Shown here one piece after another: positions 59,767 to 64,000 of a stretch of DNA of 64,000 nt. The notes beneath the pieces were generated by a model. That model was not told the origin of the DNA. It saw nothing but the letters and a program-made list of their open reading frames with translations, and did not search any database. Source of the DNA: Cryptomeria japonica (Eukaryota; Streptophyta; Pinopsida; Cupressales; Cupressaceae); NCBI RefSeq assembly GCF_030272615.1, contig NC_081411.1, positions 44,901,517-44,965,516 on the forward strand, given 5' to 3'. Positions within the stretch are counted from its first letter, which is position 1, and each line of letters begins with the position of its first letter. The position numbers and the translations under genes are program-made.

Positions 59767-62398
59767 CCACTTAATTAAATGAATACTTAGTATTTATTTG
59801 ATTATTTAACCATCAATTAATAATTAATTAAATTAATATTTAATTAATTCATCTTAACCCTATTCTCCTATTAATTAAATAAATTATTCAATTTATTTGA
59901 TTTAATTCACTTAACCAAATTCAGACCATTAATTAAATAAATAAATCATATTTATTTAATTAAATCTTCTCTCACATTTAAATAAATTAATATTTATTTA
60001 AAACCCCCAAAATCCCACCTCTCACATTTAAATAAATAAATCATTTATTTAAAATCACCTTTATCCTCCACCCACTTGCATTTTCCTACAAATACAAGTT
60101 GCACAATTATTTTAAATAAATAATTTATTTAAATCACCTTTATCCTCCACCCACTTGTATTTTCCTACAAAAGCAAGTTGCACAACTATTTTAAATAAAT
60201 TATTTATTTAAAATCCTATTTATTCTCACCCACTTGAAACCTTTAATGGTTTCCCTTAAAGTATTCAAACTTGATGGCTTTAAAGTCTTCAAACTTGATG
60301 GCTTCCTTCTATAATCTTCTTAAGACTTTAATGGTTTTCCTTAAAGTCTTCAAGCCTTTAATGGTTTCCCTCAAAGTCTTCAAGCATTTTAATGCTTTAT
60401 CTTCATTTTTCTCATTTAAATAAATTAATATTTATTTGAATATTTATCCAAATGCAAATTACACCATTTAATTGAAATAAATGATTTTATTTTAATTGAA
60501 AATACCAAAATTTCTCCCACTTGCATTTTCCTACAAAATCCACTTGTATGCCTAAACCCCTTCTAGATTCTTCTAAACCCTTCCTAGTTAGCCTAATCCA
60601 TCCCCTAAATATTGTCACATTCCTAAGCAAATTGGAGTCACTTCTCAAAGACTCCAAAGTCTTTGAAAAGCAATTAATGCTTTGTGTGTTCAACAAATTA
60701 ACCCTCAAAGTCTTTGATAACCTTTGAAAGCTTCCAACCTTCAACCACTAAATGGCTCAAAGTCTTGGATAACCTTTGAAAGCTTCCAACCTTCAACCAC
60801 TAAATGGCTCAAAGTCTTGGATAACCTTTGAAAGCTTTCAACCTTCAACCACTTAATCCCCAAAGTCTCCAATAACCATTAATGGTTAATTCAACCCTCC
60901 CACATGGTTAAAACATTTGTTTTGACTCAACCTCTACCCAACCCAAGGGTCTCATCAAGCCTTTAATGCTTTGACCATGATTATCTCTTAATCATTTGCA
61001 CAAAGGTTTATCCTTGGATTAACTCTTAATCCAATGGGTAATCTTAATTTAGACTTGACCCTTACCTTCTAGATAACCATGAGGTCTTCTCAGGCCTTTA
61101 ATGCCTCCAACCTCTTCTCTCAACCCAATCCTATCCACTTAATTAAATGAATACTTAGTATTTATTTGATTATTTAACCATCAATTAATAATTAATTAAA
61201 TTAATATTTAATTAATTCATCTTAACCCTATTCTCCTATTAATTAAATAAATTATTCAATTTATTTGATTTAATTCACTTAACCAAATTCAGACCATTAA
61301 TTAAATAAATAAATCATATTTATTTAATTAAATCTTCTCTCACATTTAAATAAATTAATATTTATTTAAAACCCCCAAAATCCCACCTCTCACATTTAAA
61401 TAAATAAATCATTTATTTAAATCACCTTTATCCTCCACCCACTTGTATTTTCCTACAAATACAAGTTGCACAATTATTTTAAATAAATAATTTATTTAAA
61501 TCACCTTTATCCTCCACCCACTTGTATTTTCCTACAAAAGCAAGTTGCACAACTATTTTAAATAAATTATTTATTTAAAATCCTATTTATCCTCACCCAC
61601 TTGAAACCTTTAATGGTTTCCCTTAAAGTAGTCAAACTTGATGGCTTTAAAGTCTTCAAACTTGATGGCTTCCTTCTATAGTCTTCTTAAGACTTTAATG
61701 GTTTTCCTTAAAGTCTTCAAGCCTTTAATGGTTTCCCTCAAAGTCTTCAAGCATTTTAATGCTTTATCTTCATTTTTCTCATTTAAATAAATTAATATTT
61801 ATTTAAATATTTATCCAAATGCAAATTACACCATTTAATTGAAATAAATGATTTTATTTTAATTGAAAATACCAAAATTTCTCCCACTTGCATTTTCCTA
61901 CAAAATCCACTTGTATGCCTAAACCCCTTCTAGATTCTTCTAAACCCTTCCTAATTAGCCTAATCCATCCCCTAAATATTGTCACATTCCTAAGCAAATT
62001 GGAGTCACTTCTCAAAGACTCCAAAGTCTTTGAAAAGCAATTAATGCTTTGTGTGTTCAACAAATTAACCCTCAAAGTCTTGGATAACCTTTGAAAGCTT
62101 TCAACCTTCAACCACTTAATCCCCAAAGTCTCCAATAACCATTAATGGTTACCTCAAACCCTCCCACATGGTTAAAACATTTGTTTTGACTCAACCTCTA
62201 CCCAACCCAAAGGTCTCATCAAGCCTTTAATGCTTTGACCATGATTATCTCTTAATCATTTGCACAAAGGTTTATCCTTGGATTAACTCTTAATCCAATG
62301 GGTAATCTTAATTTAGACTTGACCCTTACCTTCTAGATAACCATGAGGTCTTCTCAGGCCTTTAATGCCTCCAACCTCTTCTCTCAACCCAATCCTAT
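59767..62398 (+). repeat. Tandem duplication with about 1.37-kb period
   Basis: CCACTTAATTAAATGAATAC occurs at 59767 and 61135, and CAACCCAATCCTAT ends both units. The second unit is about 100 bp shorter, mainly because it holds fewer copies of the 52-bp minisatellite. The units are nearly identical otherwise. Confidence 0.93.
60716..60871 (+). repeat. 52-bp minisatellite, three units
   Basis: GATAACCTTTGAAAGCTT begins units at 60716, 60768 and 60820. The corresponding place has one unit in the second tandem copy (about 62080) and two in the inverted arm (about 63540-63640). Confidence 0.9.
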
Positions 62399-62422
62399 GT
62401 TGACACTTGTCACCATTTTATT

Positions 62423-62808
62423 GGTGCCAATTGTGCACATGGATCCCCAACTTTCAAACTTGGCCCTTGATTAAACCATTCAATCTTAACCCTTCATTTC
62501 CCCATTTCTTCTATAAATAGAACCCTTCTCCTCAAGCAAAGAGAAGCATTTTAGAGTATTGTTGTTATACTGGCATTAGCATAGAGCTTTTTCATAGCAT
62601 CACTATCTATAAAATGGTGCCAATTGTGCACATGGATCCCCAACTTTCAAACTTGGCCCTTGATTAAACCATTCAATCTTAACCCTTCATTTCCCCATTT
62701 CTTCTATAAATAGAACCCTTCTCCTCAAGCAAAGAGAAGCATTTTAGAGTATTGTTGTTATACTGGCATTAGCATAGAGCTTTTTCATAGCATCACTATC
62801 TACTCTAG
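62423..62808 (+). promoter_or_regulatory. Duplicated 193-bp LTR promoter segment
   Basis: GGTGCCAATTGTGCACATGG starts at 62423 and 62616. Each unit contains TATAAATAG (62512 and 62705) and the probable transcript start region AGAGAAGCATTTTAGAG. The inverted arm has one copy, with its TATA box reading the other way at 63136-63144. Confidence 0.75.
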
Positions 62809-62820
62809 CATAGTATTTAG

Positions 62821-63024
62821 CTTTTCAAGAGATATTAAGCATGAAATAGAAAGCATATAAACATAAAATAGAAAGCATATAAACATAAAATGAAATAGCT
62901 AATCAAGATGCTCATAGTTGCTCCTCCCTTGTTCCTCTCCTCTCCAAGTCCCAAATGAGTGTAGCTCTCAGCTTTTAGCACTAGCCATGGATGCCATATG
63001 GAGATTCAAGATGGTTGAATATGA
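62821..63024. other. Spacer of the large inverted repeat
   Basis: About 200 bp separate the two arms. It contains a short tandem repeat built on TAGAAAGCATATAAACATAA and no ORF. Confidence 0.7.
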
Positions 63025-64000
63025 TAAGCAAATACTATGCAAGAGTAGATAGTGATGCTATGAAAAAGCTCTATGCTAATGCCAGTATAACAACAATACT
63101 CTAAAATGCTTTTTCTTTGCTTGAGGAGAAGGGTTCTATTTATAGAAGAAATAGGGAAATGAAGGGTTAAGATTGAGTGGTTTAATCAAGGGCCAAGTTT
63201 GAAAGTTGGGGATCCATGTGCACAATTGGCACCAATAAAATGGTGACAAGTGTCAACATAGGATTGGGTTGAGAGAAGAGGTTGGAGGCATTAAAGGCCT
63301 GAGAAGACCTCATGGTTATCTAGAAGGTAAGGGTCAAGTCTAAATTAAGATTACCCATTGGATTAAGAGTTAATCCAAGGATAAACCTTTGTGAAAATGT
63401 TTAAGAGATAATCATGGTCAAAGCATTAAAGGCTTGATGAGACCTTTGGGTTGGGTAGAGGTTGAGTCAAAACAAATGTTTTAACCATGTGGGAGGGTTG
63501 AATTAACCATTAATGGTTATTGGAGACTTTGGGGATTAAGTGGTTGAAGGTTGGAAGCTTTCAAAGGTTATCCAAGACTTTGAGCCATTTAGTGGTTGAA
63601 GGTTGGAAGCTTTCAAAGGTTATCCAAGACTTTGAGGGTTAATTTGTTGAACACACAAAGCATTAATTGCTTTTCAAAGACTTTGGAGTCTTTGAGAAGT
63701 GACTCCAATTTGCTTAGGAATGTGACAATATTTAGGGGATGGATTAGGCTAATTAGGAAGGGTTTAGAAGAATTTAGAAGGGGTTTAGGCATGCAAGTGG
63801 ATTTTGTAGGAAAATGCAAGTGGGAGAAATTTTGGTATTTTCAATTAAAATAAAATCATTTATTTCAATTAAATGGTGTAATTTGCATTTGGATAAATAT
63901 TCAAATAAATATTAATTTATTTAAATGAGAAAAATGAAGATAAAGCATTAAAATGCTTGAAGACTTTGAGGGAAACCATTAAAGGCTTGAAGACTTTAAG
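63025..64000 (-). repeat. Inverted copy of the AT-rich LTR-like repeat
   Basis: From AAATACTATGCAAGAGTAGA the sequence is the inverse complement of the region ending at 62820. It continues through the TATA box and the CCAATCCTAT block to the minisatellite and beyond. It runs off the right edge. Similarity to the left arm is very high. Confidence 0.92.

Larger units (their letters stand above)
59749..62820 (+). repeat. Long AT-rich LTR-like repeat
   Basis: It starts TGTAGTCACATAAATCTGTC, like the TGTAGACACTC opening of the LTR at 29855, and is full of ATTAAATAAAT-type motifs. A TATA box with downstream leader lies at 62512. It contains a 1.37-kb internal tandem duplication. No gag or pol follows; instead the sequence returns inverted from 63025. 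Confidence 0.6.

Noticed and set aside
60487-63853. Three near-identical open frames of 85-93 codons (60487-60744, 61854-62135, 63596-63853)
   Set aside because: They are copies of one stretch of LTR-like repeat in three places. They follow the repeat units and show no protein motif.

Overview
The window looks like intergenic DNA from a land plant with a very repeat-rich genome, most likely a gymnosperm (inference). The evidence is stacked and nested LTR retrotransposons with initiator-Met tRNA primer sites, very long AT-rich LTRs, many decayed elements, and only one intact host gene in 64 kb. No tRNA, rRNA, CRISPR or bacterial-type feature was seen.

Layout. 1-2.2 kb: minus-strand Ty3/gypsy gag and its LTR. 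2.3-5.3 kb: decayed plus-strand ORF of a retroelement-associated type without pol. 7.1-13.3 kb: a pol-less element with three LTRs and two internal regions (LTR-int-LTR-int-LTR), bounded by a TTAGA target duplication. 15.3-42.6 kb: a family of catechol O-methyltransferase (COMT-type) loci on the minus strand. Copy A (18.4-19.3 kb) is an intact two-exon gene. Copy B (22.1-22.5 kb) lost its AdoMet-binding core. Copy C (26.1 and 38.2-38.5 kb) is split in exon 1 by an 11.5-kb Ty1/copia element with target duplication AAGAA. That copia element carries a probable solo LTR, a TIR DNA transposon, and a 2,525-bp tandem duplication of its 3' part. A further insertion of about 3.85 kb, holding a decayed host exon, splits the upstream flank of copy C. 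46.5-56.6 kb: a minus-strand LTR element with gag and an unusual second ORF where pol would be expected; a plus-strand gag-protease-only copia-like element is nested in it. 56.6-58.0 kb: minus-strand Ty3/gypsy integrase remnant. 59.7-64 kb: a long AT-rich LTR-like repeat, tandemly duplicated and then repeated in inverted orientation up to the window edge.

Only COMT copy A looks able to make a host protein. It retains the metal-binding and catalytic residues known for animal COMT. The rest is a record of insertions whose relative order can be read from nesting, target duplications and comparison of COMT copies A and C.

The most unusual theme is a set of three LTR-associated units (2.3-5.3, 7.1-13.3 and 46.6-56.6 kb) that show no recognisable pol and carry a helical or coiled-coil ORF of unknown function. 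In two of them the LTRs are dense in ACCGAG or ACCGGT motifs.
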